Part shown: one piece after another, positions 54,780 through 63,612 of the stretch
How positions within the stretch are numbered: position 1 is the first letter of the stretch
Layout of the letters: every line of letters begins with the position of its first letter
NCBI RefSeq assembly: GCF_023156285.1
Contig: NZ_JAKZAJ010000002.1
Coordinates: forward strand, 124,001 to 188,000
From: Marinobacter koreensis
GTDB taxonomy: Bacteria > Pseudomonadota > Gammaproteobacteria > Pseudomonadales > Oleiphilaceae
Reading direction: 5' to 3'
Length of the DNA stretch: 64,000 nucleotides
Made by a program: the position numbers and the translations under genes
The notes under the pieces: model-generated
The model's input: only the letters and a program-made list of their open reading frames with translations
What the model was told of the DNA's origin: nothing
Databases searched by the model: none

Positions 54780-55388
54780 CTAAGTCAACGCCTCGCCGAG
54801 CAGGGTTTGTAAGTGTTCCGGCAACTGCCCCGCCAGCTTCAGCGCCGCCTCATGCCCTCGCGGTGACATCTTGCCCCAGGTACGGCGTACGATTCGCAGC
54901 CACTTTTCCCGATCATAGTCCGGCTTTTCCTCGTAGAAACGGGAGAAGTAACGCTCCAGGAAAACCAGGCACGCCACGTCCTCGAGGAGCTGGGTGTCCG
55001 GATCCTTCCGCAATTCCCGTTTGGTCAGAATGGTTTCCACCCGGGCGCACTCATCAGGTTCATAACCGCACTCGGCCATGATCTCAGCAGTACGCCGGCC
55101 GTGCATGCGTCCACAAGCCTGACGCCATTCATAGTAGCCTTTCCGGCCTTCCGGATAGTCACTCCGGGGAAGCCGCCAGCGTTCAATGTGCTGGGCCCGG
55201 CAGGCAATCTGCATACGCTCGGAGGGAGCTTCCTCAAGGGCAAACAGCCAGCGGGTCATATGGAGGCTGTAGGCATACTCACGAGGCAGCGATTGACCGT
55301 CCACCACCTCCGCATGAGGATCCCGCCGATTGGCACCGTCAATCCCGTCGAGCACGCATTCGAGGCGCCCGGCACTCTGTACTGTCAT
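54780..55388 (-). CDS. DUF4202 family protein
   Basis: 202 residues, all soluble. The family pattern is visible: DGIDGANRRDPHAEV near the N-terminus, EYAYSLHMTRWLFAL, IACRAQHIERWRLPRSDYP, LTKRELRKDPDTQLLEDVACLVFLERYF and WGKMSPRGHEAAL. The recurring His residues (SLHMT, AQHIERW) and Glu-Asp (LLEDVACL) resemble an HD-like metal site, but activity is not known. It is convergent with trpC and divergent from the diguanylate cyclase gene. Confidence 0.75.
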   Translation of the reverse strand: MTVQSAGRLECVLDGIDGANRRDPHAEVVDGQSLPREYAYSLHMTRWLFALEEAPSERMQIACRAQHIERWRLPRSDYPEGRKGYYEWRQACGRMHGRRTAEIMAECGYEPDECARVETILTKRELRKDPDTQLLEDVACLVFLERYFSRFYEEKPDYDREKWLRIVRRTWGKMSPRGHEAALKLAGQLPEHLQTLLGEALT

Positions 55389-55523
55389 CCCTATCTCCAG
55401 TGTGTCGCATTTGTAGGTATATATCCCGAGCGATATACCCCTTATGACCAGTTGTAATCAAAAGCAGTGTCGCAGGATAATTCGTAAAAGCATCCATTCA
55501 GTTTCACAAGCTCTTTACCCGAC

Positions 55524-56657
55524 ATGCTATTCACCAAGCCCGACATTCCCCGCGAGTGGCAACCAGCCTACCGAGAATACCGACAGCGGCTGGAAGCGCT
55601 ACTGGCCATATTGGGTGCCTGGCTTATCCTGTTCACCATGCTCGCCTATCAACTGAGCTACAGCATTCGGGGGGTCGCCACACCGGAACTTTGGTCCCTC
55701 GAATATCTGGTCCGGATACCAGTGTATGCCAGTCTGTTGCTGACCTTCCTGAGCCACTACGCTGGCTGGCCCCGGTGGCAACCCAAAACCCTGATCCGGG
55801 CAATGAGTGTGTCACTGATGAGCATGATCCTCATCCTGTTTTTCATCTACTTCTACTGGAAACGGGAGGGCCTTCACCAGATATCCGATGGCCTGATGAT
55901 CAGCCTGTTCGGAGTCACGCTCATGGCCACGCGGGGCCTGAGGGATTGGATGATACAGATCGCCCTGCCATTGACCCTGTTTGCAGCCGGCGCCTTTATG
56001 CTCGATGTGCCGCTTCGAGGCCTGATGCCGTTCCTGTTCGGGCCAACGATCATGCTGGTCATCGGCTTTCTGACCAGTGAGGCATTACGGAACCTGTCAA
56101 TCAATCAGTTTCTGACCAAACAGTCACTTCGGCAACTCGCCACGACCGATCAGCTCACGGGCCTGATGAACCGTCACGCGTTCCTGCCCCTGATTCGCCA
56201 TGAGATGAATCGGAGCCGACGGAGCAAGCGCCACTCCCTGAGCGTCATTCTCGCAGACCTGGACCACTTCAAGCATATCAATGACCGCTACGGTCACGAT
56301 GTCGGAGACCAGGTTTTGCGTGAAACCACGGTTCGCGTGACAGCCTCGCTTCGTCAGCAGGATGTCGTATGCCGCTGGGGCGGCGAGGAGATCTTGATCA
56401 TGCTGCCCGAGACAACGGCAGACAATGCCCTGAACGTCGCCGACAAAATCCGGCTTGCCATGGCAGACGCCCCGATTACCACGAACAGGGGCCAGATCCA
56501 CCAGACGATCAGCCTGGGCGTTGCCCGCTTCCATGGCGAACAACACCCGGAAAATCTGATCAACAGAGCCGACGAGGCGCTTTACCTGGCCAAGGACACC
56601 GGTCGGAATCGCGCGGTTCTGGCGCCCCCCTCCAGGTCAATCACCGCCTCGGACTAA
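55524..56657 (+). CDS. Membrane diguanylate cyclase (GGDEF)
   Basis: 377 residues. About six hydrophobic helices (roughly residues 25-195) resemble a 6-TM sensor. The C-terminal GGDEF domain (about 210-368) has the GTP-binding DQLTGLMNRHAF and ILADLDHFKHINDRYGHDVGD, and an active-site WGGEEILIML. The signature is GGEEI instead of GGEEF; the last residue is not catalytic, so activity is probably kept. No I-site RxxD is obvious before the active site (SLRQQDVV has R-QQD, which would fit). It makes cyclic-di-GMP. Confidence 0.85.
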   Translation: MLFTKPDIPREWQPAYREYRQRLEALLAILGAWLILFTMLAYQLSYSIRGVATPELWSLEYLVRIPVYASLLLTFLSHYAGWPRWQPKTLIRAMSVSLMSMILILFFIYFYWKREGLHQISDGLMISLFGVTLMATRGLRDWMIQIALPLTLFAAGAFMLDVPLRGLMPFLFGPTIMLVIGFLTSEALRNLSINQFLTKQSLRQLATTDQLTGLMNRHAFLPLIRHEMNRSRRSKRHSLSVILADLDHFKHINDRYGHDVGDQVLRETTVRVTASLRQQDVVCRWGGEEILIMLPETTADNALNVADKIRLAMADAPITTNRGQIHQTISLGVARFHGEQHPENLINRADEALYLAKDTGRNRAVLAPPSRSITASD

Positions 56658-56665
56658 TCGGAGTG

Positions 56666-57283
56666 TCAGGCTCTTGCTGACGGGCGCTCCTTGATCCGAT
56701 CGTACCAGGCCTGCAGGTGAGTCTGCTCCGGCTTGATGCGAACATTAACCACCTTGGCAAACGCTACCGTCGTGAACGCGTTGATATCCGCAGCGGTGAA
56801 CTGGTCACAACAGATAAACTCTTTCCCTTCCAGGTGCTTATCGAGGAAATGCATGAATTTCTCGATACTCTGGCCGCATTCCTCGCCCCATTCCTTGATC
56901 GGATTCATGCGATCCTTGAAATAGCCTGTCGTGTGCTGGAAGCACATCCCCGTGGGCATGAAAAAATACAGCTCGATCCAACGCAACCACTGCTCGATCA
57001 GAGTCTTTTCCAGGGGTGTCTCACCCAGTAATTTCGGCGTGTCCGGATAGCTTTCCTCGAAATACCGGCAAATCGCCATGGTTTCAGCGATACAGGTACC
57101 ATCATCGAGTTCCATGACCGGCACCTTTTTCATGGGATTGCGGGCAACGAACTCCGGGGTCAGGTTTTCCCCTTTCTGCAAGTCAATCTCGATGAACTCG
57201 GCCTTGTCCAGCAGCCCTTTTTCGGCCATGAACATCCGCACTCGACGGGGATTGGGAGCCGTCTTGGTTTCAAAGATTTTCAT
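56666..57283 (-). CDS. Glutathione S-transferase family protein
   Basis: 205 residues. The thioredoxin-like N-terminal half holds KTAPNPRRVRMFMAEKG and KVPVMELDDGTCIAETMAICRYFEE (cis-Pro and the glutathione-binding Glu-Thr). The C-terminal helical half ends FTAADINAFTTVAFAKVV. The usual catalytic Ser/Cys/Tyr after the first strand is replaced here by KTAPNPR, similar to some bacterial GSTs with a Ser/Asn-based site. AAGGAG lies 8 nt before the ATG. The gene follows the alpha/beta hydrolase on the same strand. Confidence 0.85.
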   Translation of the reverse strand: MKIFETKTAPNPRRVRMFMAEKGLLDKAEFIEIDLQKGENLTPEFVARNPMKKVPVMELDDGTCIAETMAICRYFEESYPDTPKLLGETPLEKTLIEQWLRWIELYFFMPTGMCFQHTTGYFKDRMNPIKEWGEECGQSIEKFMHFLDKHLEGKEFICCDQFTAADINAFTTVAFAKVVNVRIKPEQTHLQAWYDRIKERPSARA

Positions 57284-57377
57284 TGTTTTTAACTCCTTCC
57301 GGACATCAGGTGGGCCCTTGCAGGACAGCAAGGAAACCCAAAGCCTGACCGGAAAAAAGAGTTGCGTCAAGCAACCG

Positions 57378-58115
57378 TTAAGAGTCTGGCAACCAGGTGT
57401 CCAGCTGCTTCAGGATCCAGTCTGGATCGTCGAGAGGCAGGTCGTGACCAGCATCCGGGTGAACCTTCAGGGTCCACTGCCAGCGCGACTCGATCTCTGC
57501 ACTGCAACGCCAGTTCACAATGCGGTCTCCCTCGCTCGCCAGCAGTAACGCGTCTGGCACAGGCCTGGATCCGGCCGGCGTGTAACGGGCAGCCGCCTTG
57601 AGCTGACGGAAGGCGTTACCAGTACTCACCGGTCGCTGGCGCTGGATGCTGTACCATCGTTTCGCCAGTTCCAGCGGTACCGGTCTGTTAGAGGTCAGGC
57701 GCAGGATATCCCGCTCGCGATCAAACAATTCCCTGCGAGCCAGCAAGCGCAGAATGTTGGGCCAGACGCCGGGCCGCATGCGGTGCCAGGGTGGACTGAA
57801 TCCGGAGCTGGTGTTGATGAGAACCAGATGCTGTATTTCTCCGGGGGCCGCGTGTTGTGCCCAATCCAGCGCAACCATCCCCCCCATGGACAGCGCCAGG
57901 ATACTGAAAGGACGGGGCATGTGCGCAACGCTCCGGCAAACCTGACGGCGAATGTCCGGGATCGCATCGGGGCTGGGCTCCCGGAAATGGACCCCGGTGC
58001 CGGGCAGGTCGACGGTATGGAACCGGTGTTCCGGGAACGCGGTTCCGAGCCGCTGCGGGAAGTCGCCCCAGTGGGCCTGCTCCCGCGTCAGACCGCGCAA
58101 CAGAATCCAGTCCAT
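57378..58115 (-). CDS. Alpha/beta hydrolase
   Basis: 245 residues. The nucleophile elbow is LALSMGGMVAL (Ser in SMGG), and the acid and His are likely in SEGDRIVN and DAGHDLPLDDPDW. It lacks a signal peptide. The pattern is similar to esterases such as BioH, but biotin genes are absent. Its start is 1 bp from the stop of the M14 peptidase gene, so the two are co-transcribed. Confidence 0.8.
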   Translation of the reverse strand: MDWILLRGLTREQAHWGDFPQRLGTAFPEHRFHTVDLPGTGVHFREPSPDAIPDIRRQVCRSVAHMPRPFSILALSMGGMVALDWAQHAAPGEIQHLVLINTSSGFSPPWHRMRPGVWPNILRLLARRELFDRERDILRLTSNRPVPLELAKRWYSIQRQRPVSTGNAFRQLKAAARYTPAGSRPVPDALLLASEGDRIVNWRCSAEIESRWQWTLKVHPDAGHDLPLDDPDWILKQLDTWLPDS

Positions 58116-58116
58116 A

Positions 58117-59217
58117 CTAGTTCGTATCCCGATACCAGTGCATGATGGCCGCCTCCCTCAGCATGGACTCCGCTGCCGGATCCGGCAACCAGTGCCGGTG
58201 GCTTGCCGCCGCATGCAGCAGAAAATCGATCCAGGCGAGATGGCTACGCAGGACTCGGCGGTGACGATGGGGAACCAGTGGATTGAAGAACCCATCCAGG
58301 CGGAAAAGCTGCCTGGGCCGCTTACGTATCCAGCGCCAGGACCCCATTTCCAGGGTCAGTGGAAGGAAAACGCCACTGCTGTCCCGATTGATCTGCTTGT
58401 AGAAATAGTCCCAGAGATCGCCGTGGGTCAGATAATGGCGGGACTGCGGCTCAAAGCGGTAATCGTGGTTGGGATAGGCCTGTTCCCAGATCAGTTTCAG
58501 GGCCATGACCGATGCGATCCCGCGCATGGGCCGGCGACGGTAGGCGTAGGGGAACCAGATCTGGTCCTGCCAGCCAAAGCCGCTGTGGCAGTCGAGCGCC
58601 ACACTGAATGGCCGGTCCGGCAGGAGTTCCTGAATGACCGACTCCAGGGTGAGGTTTTCGACTTCCATCCCGCGTTCCGGCGTTCCCGTATACCAGGGAA
58701 GGTGTCGCGACATCCGCTGCCCACCCAGCAGGAACGTGCTTCGCTCCTGTGCCTTGATCGGTGCATTCCGCATCAGGTCAACACCGTTCGGGTTACTGCG
58801 CTGGTTCAGGTACATTCCCCCCGGATTGAGGATAGGCAGCACGGTGATATGGATATCTTCGAGCAGCCGGAGCAGGGACTGGTCCCAGCCCATCCGGCTG
58901 ATCAGGGTCGTCAGCCATGCAATCACCACCTGGGTCCCGATCCGTTCAAGTCCATGAACACCTCCAACCAGCAGAACCGCCGGCGCATCCTTCCGCTCAG
59001 AACCAATGTCGACCCGATAGATCGGCAGGGACATATCCCCCACGCTGGCATAGTCTGGAACCCGCGTTGTAACGCTCTCCGGGGCCTCCGCAAGAAGACG
59101 CTCTAGGTCCACGAGTTCGGGCAGGAACGTGCGCAAACGAGCCCGTTGCTGCCGGTCGCGACGAGCCTGTTCCGCAGGGATCACCCGATGGGGGGTGAGA
59201 TTCCGTAATTCCGTCAT
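58117..59217 (-). CDS. M14-family zinc carboxypeptidase-like protein
   Basis: 366 residues. Zinc ligands of the M14/AstE-AspA class appear as GGVHGLERIG (His, Glu), and a third His in VALDCHSGFG. The later LTLEMGSWRW supplies a likely catalytic Glu. It is cytoplasmic (no signal). Family members cut C-terminal residues from peptides, or deacylate aspartate or succinylglutamate. The start at 59217 has GGAGGT 4 nt upstream. The downstream hydrolase and GST genes are on the same strand and may form one operon. Confidence 0.75.
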   Translation of the reverse strand: MTELRNLTPHRVIPAEQARRDRQQRARLRTFLPELVDLERLLAEAPESVTTRVPDYASVGDMSLPIYRVDIGSERKDAPAVLLVGGVHGLERIGTQVVIAWLTTLISRMGWDQSLLRLLEDIHITVLPILNPGGMYLNQRSNPNGVDLMRNAPIKAQERSTFLLGGQRMSRHLPWYTGTPERGMEVENLTLESVIQELLPDRPFSVALDCHSGFGWQDQIWFPYAYRRRPMRGIASVMALKLIWEQAYPNHDYRFEPQSRHYLTHGDLWDYFYKQINRDSSGVFLPLTLEMGSWRWIRKRPRQLFRLDGFFNPLVPHRHRRVLRSHLAWIDFLLHAAASHRHWLPDPAAESMLREAAIMHWYRDTN

Positions 59218-59496
59218 GAGCACCTCCGGTCGACAAGCGGCAGAGGCTATCAACGAATTGCTACAAAGCGCTGACACCGACATTAAATCTGCCCATTGAA
59301 ACGACGGATTTCGGAGAAAACCTTGAACGAATCTTCATTATCCTTATCCTTAGAGGTCAATGCTTTCGGAAACTGTCGTTTTGAACAACGCACTCGAAGC
59401 CTTGTCGTATGCCCTCACTTTCGATCCGTCAGGATCGCATGTCCGTACTTTTCTGAAACTTTTCAATACCTCACCAACCGAACAGGAGAAGTGATC
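59218..59496. other. 279-bp divergent region, M14 gene / betaine operon
   Basis: No gene visible. It contains a small stem, CGATCC-GTCA-GGATCG, near 59424-59437 and a pyrimidine-rich stretch before the betaine-binding protein gene. An AGGAGAAG ribosome site starts at 59484. Promoters for both directions must lie here, but none stands out. Confidence 0.4.
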
Positions 59497-60468
59497 ATGA
59501 AAAAGTTTACTTCCGCGGCCCTGCTGTGCGCAGCCGCCCTTCCCGGATTCGCCCAGGCCAGTGACTGTGGCGAAGTCTCAATCACCGAGATGAACTGGGC
59601 CTCAGCAGCCGTCGTCACATCGACCGCAAAATTCCTCATGGAACAGGGTTACGGCTGTAAAGTTTCTGTCGTGCCGTCTGATACCGTGCCTGCGGTAACC
59701 TCCGTCGCCGAGAACGGCGAGCCGGACATCGTTACCGAGCTCTGGCTGAATTCTGCCGGTGAGGCCTACACGCGTCTTGAAGATCAGGGCAAGGTCGAGC
59801 GACTGGGCAAGGTCCTGGATCCGGGCGGTGTCGAAGGCTGGTGGATTCCGACCTATCTGGCCGAGGAACATCCCGAGCTTAAAACCATTGAAGGCGTGAT
59901 GGCGCACCCTGAGTGGGTCGGCGGCACGTTCAACAACTGCCCGGACGGCTGGGGTTGCCGGGTCGTCAATGACAACCTGATCCGTGCCCTGGATCTGGAA
60001 TCCTCTGGCCTCAAGGTCTTCAACCACGGCTCCGGCGAAACCCTCGCCACGTCCATGGCTTCAGCAGTCCAGGACCACAAACCCTGGTTCGGCTACTACT
60101 GGGGACCGACCGTACCGCTGGGCAAGTACGACATGACCCGCGTCAAAATCGGCGACGTCAAGCCTAAGGTCCACAAGGCGAACCAGACCCCGGACAATCC
60201 GAACCCGGGCGTGTCCGACTTCCCGGCGGCCCCCGTGCTGACCTCCGTCACCACCACCTTCAAGGACCAGCATCCTGAGGTGGCTGACATGCTGAGCAAG
60301 ATGACCTTCAAGACCGATACCATGAGCAAGGTGCTGGCCTGGAAGAGCACCAACAATGCGTCCGCCGAAGAAGCGACCGTCTACTTCCTGAGCAACTACC
60401 CGGATGTCTGGTCAGACTGGCTGAACGATTCTGCCCGAAAGAATCTGTCCAGCCTGCTCAACAAGTAA
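59497..60468 (+). CDS. Glycine-betaine/choline ABC transporter substrate-binding protein
   Basis: 323 residues. Signal peptide to about GFAQA-SDCGEVS. The ligand cage of aromatic residues expected for quaternary amines is visible: ITEMNWASAAV, TELWLNSAGEAY, EGWWIPTYL and KPWFGYYWGP. This is the OpuAC/ProX class. The first gene of a binding protein-permease-ATPase operon for osmoprotectants, useful in a marine setting. Betaine versus choline versus proline-betaine cannot be resolved. Confidence 0.9.
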   Translation: MKKFTSAALLCAAALPGFAQASDCGEVSITEMNWASAAVVTSTAKFLMEQGYGCKVSVVPSDTVPAVTSVAENGEPDIVTELWLNSAGEAYTRLEDQGKVERLGKVLDPGGVEGWWIPTYLAEEHPELKTIEGVMAHPEWVGGTFNNCPDGWGCRVVNDNLIRALDLESSGLKVFNHGSGETLATSMASAVQDHKPWFGYYWGPTVPLGKYDMTRVKIGDVKPKVHKANQTPDNPNPGVSDFPAAPVLTSVTTTFKDQHPEVADMLSKMTFKTDTMSKVLAWKSTNNASAEEATVYFLSNYPDVWSDWLNDSARKNLSSLLNK

Positions 60469-60488
60469 CGAGCCAACCCTCCCAGCCA

Positions 60489-60513
60489 GGGCGGCGGCTG
60501 CCGGCCGCCGCCC
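60489..60513 (+). terminator. GC-rich hairpin between betaine-binding protein and permease genes
   Basis: GGGCGGCGGC pairs with GCCGCCGCCC around a short loop and is followed by TTTAA. Probably a partial terminator that lowers permease expression relative to the binding protein. Confidence 0.6.
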
Positions 60514-60578
60514 TTTAACCTATCCATCGATCGTTCGCTCCTCGTCCGGTTGATGGTTCGACGGGAATCAGAACAATC

Positions 60579-61616
60579 ATGGCTACCTACGATTTCGTAT
60601 TTTCCGCCCTGGGACTGGAAAAGTGGTGTTCCGAGGGCCAGAGCAGTGCGCCGCTGTCCATGGCGCAACTGCTGTCCAAAGCCAAAGGTGGAGACGGTAC
60701 GGAAGCCATTTCCATCTGGGACCTGCCGTTTCCTTCCCTGGATGCGTTGCACAAGTCCTGTTCAGCCTGGCCTCAGTCCCGGGATCTGACCAAGGGCCTC
60801 GAGGACGGGTTTCTCCAGATCAAGGACAATCTCAGCCTGGTGCTTGATCCGATTACCCAACCGCTGAGCTGGTCGCTGGATGGCGCCCTCTACGCGATGC
60901 TGCACACACCCTGGTGGATCGTTATTCCGGTCCTGCTCGCTGTGGTCTTTTTGGTCACCAAATCATGGAAGCTGGTGTCTTTCGTTGCCGGCAGCATCAT
61001 CCTCCTTGCTTTCATCGACTATTACGATTACGCGATGCAGACACTGTCGATTATTTTCGTCTGCGCCTTCCTGTGTGTACTGGTGGGGGTCCCGATAGGG
61101 ATAGCCATGTCCCGAAGCGATGTCATGCAACGCATGACCATACCGATACTGGACATGCTGCAGACGCTTCCACCGTTTGTTTACCTGATTCCGCTGATCT
61201 TCCTGTTCAGCGTCACCGAATCCAAGCTTTACGGGATTGCCATCATTCTCTATGCCATCGTTCCGGTCATCCGCCTGACGAACCTGGGCATCCGACTCGT
61301 GGACAAAGAAGTCATCGAAGCCGCCGATGCATTCGGCATGACGCCCTGGCAAAAGCTTTACAAGGTGCAGATTCCCCTTGCCCTCCCCAACATCATGGCG
61401 GGCGTAAACCAGACGATCATGATGAGTCTGGCCATGGTAGTGATCGCCTCGCTGGTTTCAGCGCCTGGCCTGGGCGTGCTCGTGCTCAAAGGCATCCGGA
61501 ATCTGGAACTGGGCGTTGGCCTGGTGTCCGGTCTCGGCATCGTGATTCTGGCGGTTATCCTTGATCGGGTTACCAAAGCTTCCCTGGCGCGTATCAACGC
61601 GGCACAGAAACAGTGA
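60579..61616 (+). CDS. Glycine-betaine ABC transporter permease (ProW-like)
   Basis: 345 residues. A soluble, possibly cytoplasmic N-terminal segment of about 110 residues (Ser/Trp-rich) precedes about six membrane helices. The permease signature EAADAFGMTPWQKLYKVQIPLALPNIMAGVNQTIM (EAA loop) is intact. The pattern LSMARSDV / PILDMLQTLPPFVYLIP is typical of ProW/OpuAB. It is 110 bp after the binding protein and 9 bp before the ATPase. Confidence 0.9.
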   Translation: MATYDFVFSALGLEKWCSEGQSSAPLSMAQLLSKAKGGDGTEAISIWDLPFPSLDALHKSCSAWPQSRDLTKGLEDGFLQIKDNLSLVLDPITQPLSWSLDGALYAMLHTPWWIVIPVLLAVVFLVTKSWKLVSFVAGSIILLAFIDYYDYAMQTLSIIFVCAFLCVLVGVPIGIAMSRSDVMQRMTIPILDMLQTLPPFVYLIPLIFLFSVTESKLYGIAIILYAIVPVIRLTNLGIRLVDKEVIEAADAFGMTPWQKLYKVQIPLALPNIMAGVNQTIMMSLAMVVIASLVSAPGLGVLVLKGIRNLELGVGLVSGLGIVILAVILDRVTKASLARINAAQKQ

Positions 61617-61625
61617 GGACGCCCC

Positions 61626-62684
61626 GTGACTTCTGATGTAAAGATTTCCATCAAGAATCTGTACAAGATCTTCGGCCCGGAGCCTGACGTTGCCCTGGAG
61701 TATGTCCGCAAGGGAATGGGTAAGGCCGAGTTACTGGAAAAACACAACCATGTGCTCGGTCTTCGGGACATCAACGTAGACATGCAAGAGGGCGAGATCA
61801 CCGTCATCATGGGCTTGTCCGGTTCGGGCAAGTCCACACTGATCCGCCACCTGAACCGGTTGATTGAACCCACTTCTGGCGAGATCTGGGTGGATGGTGA
61901 GGATGTCCTTTCCTTCAACGAAACCCGACTGCGTCAACTTCGGCGCAAACACATGTCCATGGTGTTCCAGAAGTTCGCGTTGCTGCCGCATCGCACCGTT
62001 CTGGAGAATGCCGGTATGGCCATGGACGTCAGCGGAGTTTCCACCGCGGACTTCGAGGATGAGGCCCGAAAATGGCTCGCCCGGGTAGGACTGGAAGGCA
62101 ACGAGAACCAGTATCCACACCAGCTGTCCGGCGGCATGCAGCAACGGGTCGGTATCGCCCGCGCGCTGGTGTCGAACTCGCCGATCATGCTGATGGACGA
62201 AGCCTTTTCGGCCTTGGACCCGTTGATCCGTTCTGACATGCAGGACCTCCTGCTCGAACTCCAGAAGGAACTCCAGAAAACCATCGTGTTCATCACCCAC
62301 GATCTGGACGAAGCCCTCAAACTCGCGGACCACCTTGTGATTCTCAAGGACGGGGAAGTCGTACAGCAGGGCGACCCTCAGGACATCCTCCTGAATCCCG
62401 GCGATCCCTACATTGTGGATTTCATTTCTGACATTAACCGGGCCCGGGTACTGCGTGTCCGATCGGTGATGAAAGAGCCCAGTGGCGAGGCACAGGACTA
62501 TGCCGGAGACATTTCCGAGAAAGACAACCTCGAGTCCGTGCTGTCTCTTTCCGAAGGCGACACCAACCTGACATACCGGGTTGTCCGGGATGGCAAAACC
62601 GTTGGCGATCTGAGCATGAAAGAACTGACCAGAGCCCTTGTGCCCACTGCGGCTGCTTCGGAAGAACGCCAGAAAGGCCGATAA
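61626..62684 (+). CDS. Glycine-betaine ABC transporter ATP-binding protein (ProV-like)
   Basis: 352 residues from a GTG start. Walker A GLSGSGKST, Q-loop VFQKFALLPHRT, signature LSGGMQQRVGIARAL, Walker B IMLMDEAFSAL and switch His in FITHDLDEA. The N-terminal helix and FGPEPDVALEYVRKGMGKAE insertion are typical of ProV/OpuAA. The C-terminal part (about 265-352) resembles a degenerate regulatory CBS region; only one motif is discernible. It powers the betaine importer. Confidence 0.93.
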   Translation: MTSDVKISIKNLYKIFGPEPDVALEYVRKGMGKAELLEKHNHVLGLRDINVDMQEGEITVIMGLSGSGKSTLIRHLNRLIEPTSGEIWVDGEDVLSFNETRLRQLRRKHMSMVFQKFALLPHRTVLENAGMAMDVSGVSTADFEDEARKWLARVGLEGNENQYPHQLSGGMQQRVGIARALVSNSPIMLMDEAFSALDPLIRSDMQDLLLELQKELQKTIVFITHDLDEALKLADHLVILKDGEVVQQGDPQDILLNPGDPYIVDFISDINRARVLRVRSVMKEPSGEAQDYAGDISEKDNLESVLSLSEGDTNLTYRVVRDGKTVGDLSMKELTRALVPTAAASEERQKGR

Positions 62685-62707
62685 ACGCAAAGCAGGTTAC
62701 AAAGTTC

Positions 62708-62745
62708 CTCCGGGCGGCTATGCTTGAAGTATTCGCCGCCCGGAG
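62708..62745. repeat. Inverted repeat after the betaine ATPase gene
   Basis: CTCCGGGCGGC and GCCGCCCGGAG are perfect 11-bp arms with a 16-nt loop. No T-run follows. It could be a weak terminator of the ABC operon, 22 bp before the next gene. Confidence 0.55.
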
Positions 62746-62766
62746 TGTGGCTTCTGGTTCCTGCTC

Positions 62767-63612
62767 ATGTTCAAACCACTGGTTCTGTTTCTGCTTTTGC
62801 TGTGCACTGCCTGTTCGCCCGACGATCCACCAGCTGCGGTGCCCGAAGGGCTGACGTCTGATGCTGTTCCCGCCGCTCAACCATCCTCCCCCGACACGCC
62901 CGAATCTGTCGTTGTTCTGGCTGCGGACCCCTGGTGTCCCCACAACTGCGTAGCTGGCTCTGAACAGGAAGGCTACATGGTCGACATTGCCAGAGAAGCC
63001 TTTGCCAGGGTTGGCCTGACCGTCCAATACGTCAACATGAGTTGGGCCCGCGCCCTGTACCAGGCTGAAGCTGGCGAAATCGATGGAGTGATCGGAGCAT
63101 TTCCCGGCGATGCACCCGGCTTTTTGTTCCCGGAGAAGCCGGCTGGCCATTCGCGCACAGAGCTATTCACCCACCCTGACAGTACCTGGGTGTACAGCGG
63201 CATTGATTCCCTCCGGAATCAGACGCTACTGGCAATCAATGGTTACTCCTATTCCCCGGAACTGGACGCCTACATCGCCGCTCACCTGGACGATCCGGAA
63301 CGGGTACTGGTTCTGTCCGGGCCGTCACCCTTGAGTCGTGCGATTCAACTGATCTGGGAACGCCGGACCGACGTGTTTCCAGAGGACCGCGAAGTGATGA
63401 ACTGGGCCCAGAGGGAGCACCCGTCCCAGGGACGGCTCAGAAGCGCTGCACGGATCTACGAATCACCGATATATATTGCATTCTCCCCCCAGACGCCAAC
63501 CGGTAAGAAGCGGGCGGAGCAGCTCTCCGAAGGTATTCGCGCCCTCGAGGCTTCCGGGCGGATCGGGCAGATCATGGCCCGTTACGGAATTGATCCTCCC
63601 GAGTTCCGATGA
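62767..63612 (+). CDS. Solute-binding lipoprotein (SBP_bac_3 family)
   Basis: 281 residues. Lipobox LCTAC (Cys about residue 16) then a Pro/Ala/Ser linker. The core is a family 3 amino-acid-type binding fold: DIAREAFARVGLTVQYVNMSWARALYQAEAGEIDGVIG and ALEASGRIGQIMARYGI. A Cys pair in ADPWCPHNC may form a disulfide. There is no permease nearby, so it is probably a sensor or scavenger. Its end overlaps the convergent META-domain gene by 31 bp. Confidence 0.7.
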   Translation: MFKPLVLFLLLLCTACSPDDPPAAVPEGLTSDAVPAAQPSSPDTPESVVVLAADPWCPHNCVAGSEQEGYMVDIAREAFARVGLTVQYVNMSWARALYQAEAGEIDGVIGAFPGDAPGFLFPEKPAGHSRTELFTHPDSTWVYSGIDSLRNQTLLAINGYSYSPELDAYIAAHLDDPERVLVLSGPSPLSRAIQLIWERRTDVFPEDREVMNWAQREHPSQGRLRSAARIYESPIYIAFSPQTPTGKKRAEQLSEGIRALEASGRIGQIMARYGIDPPEFR

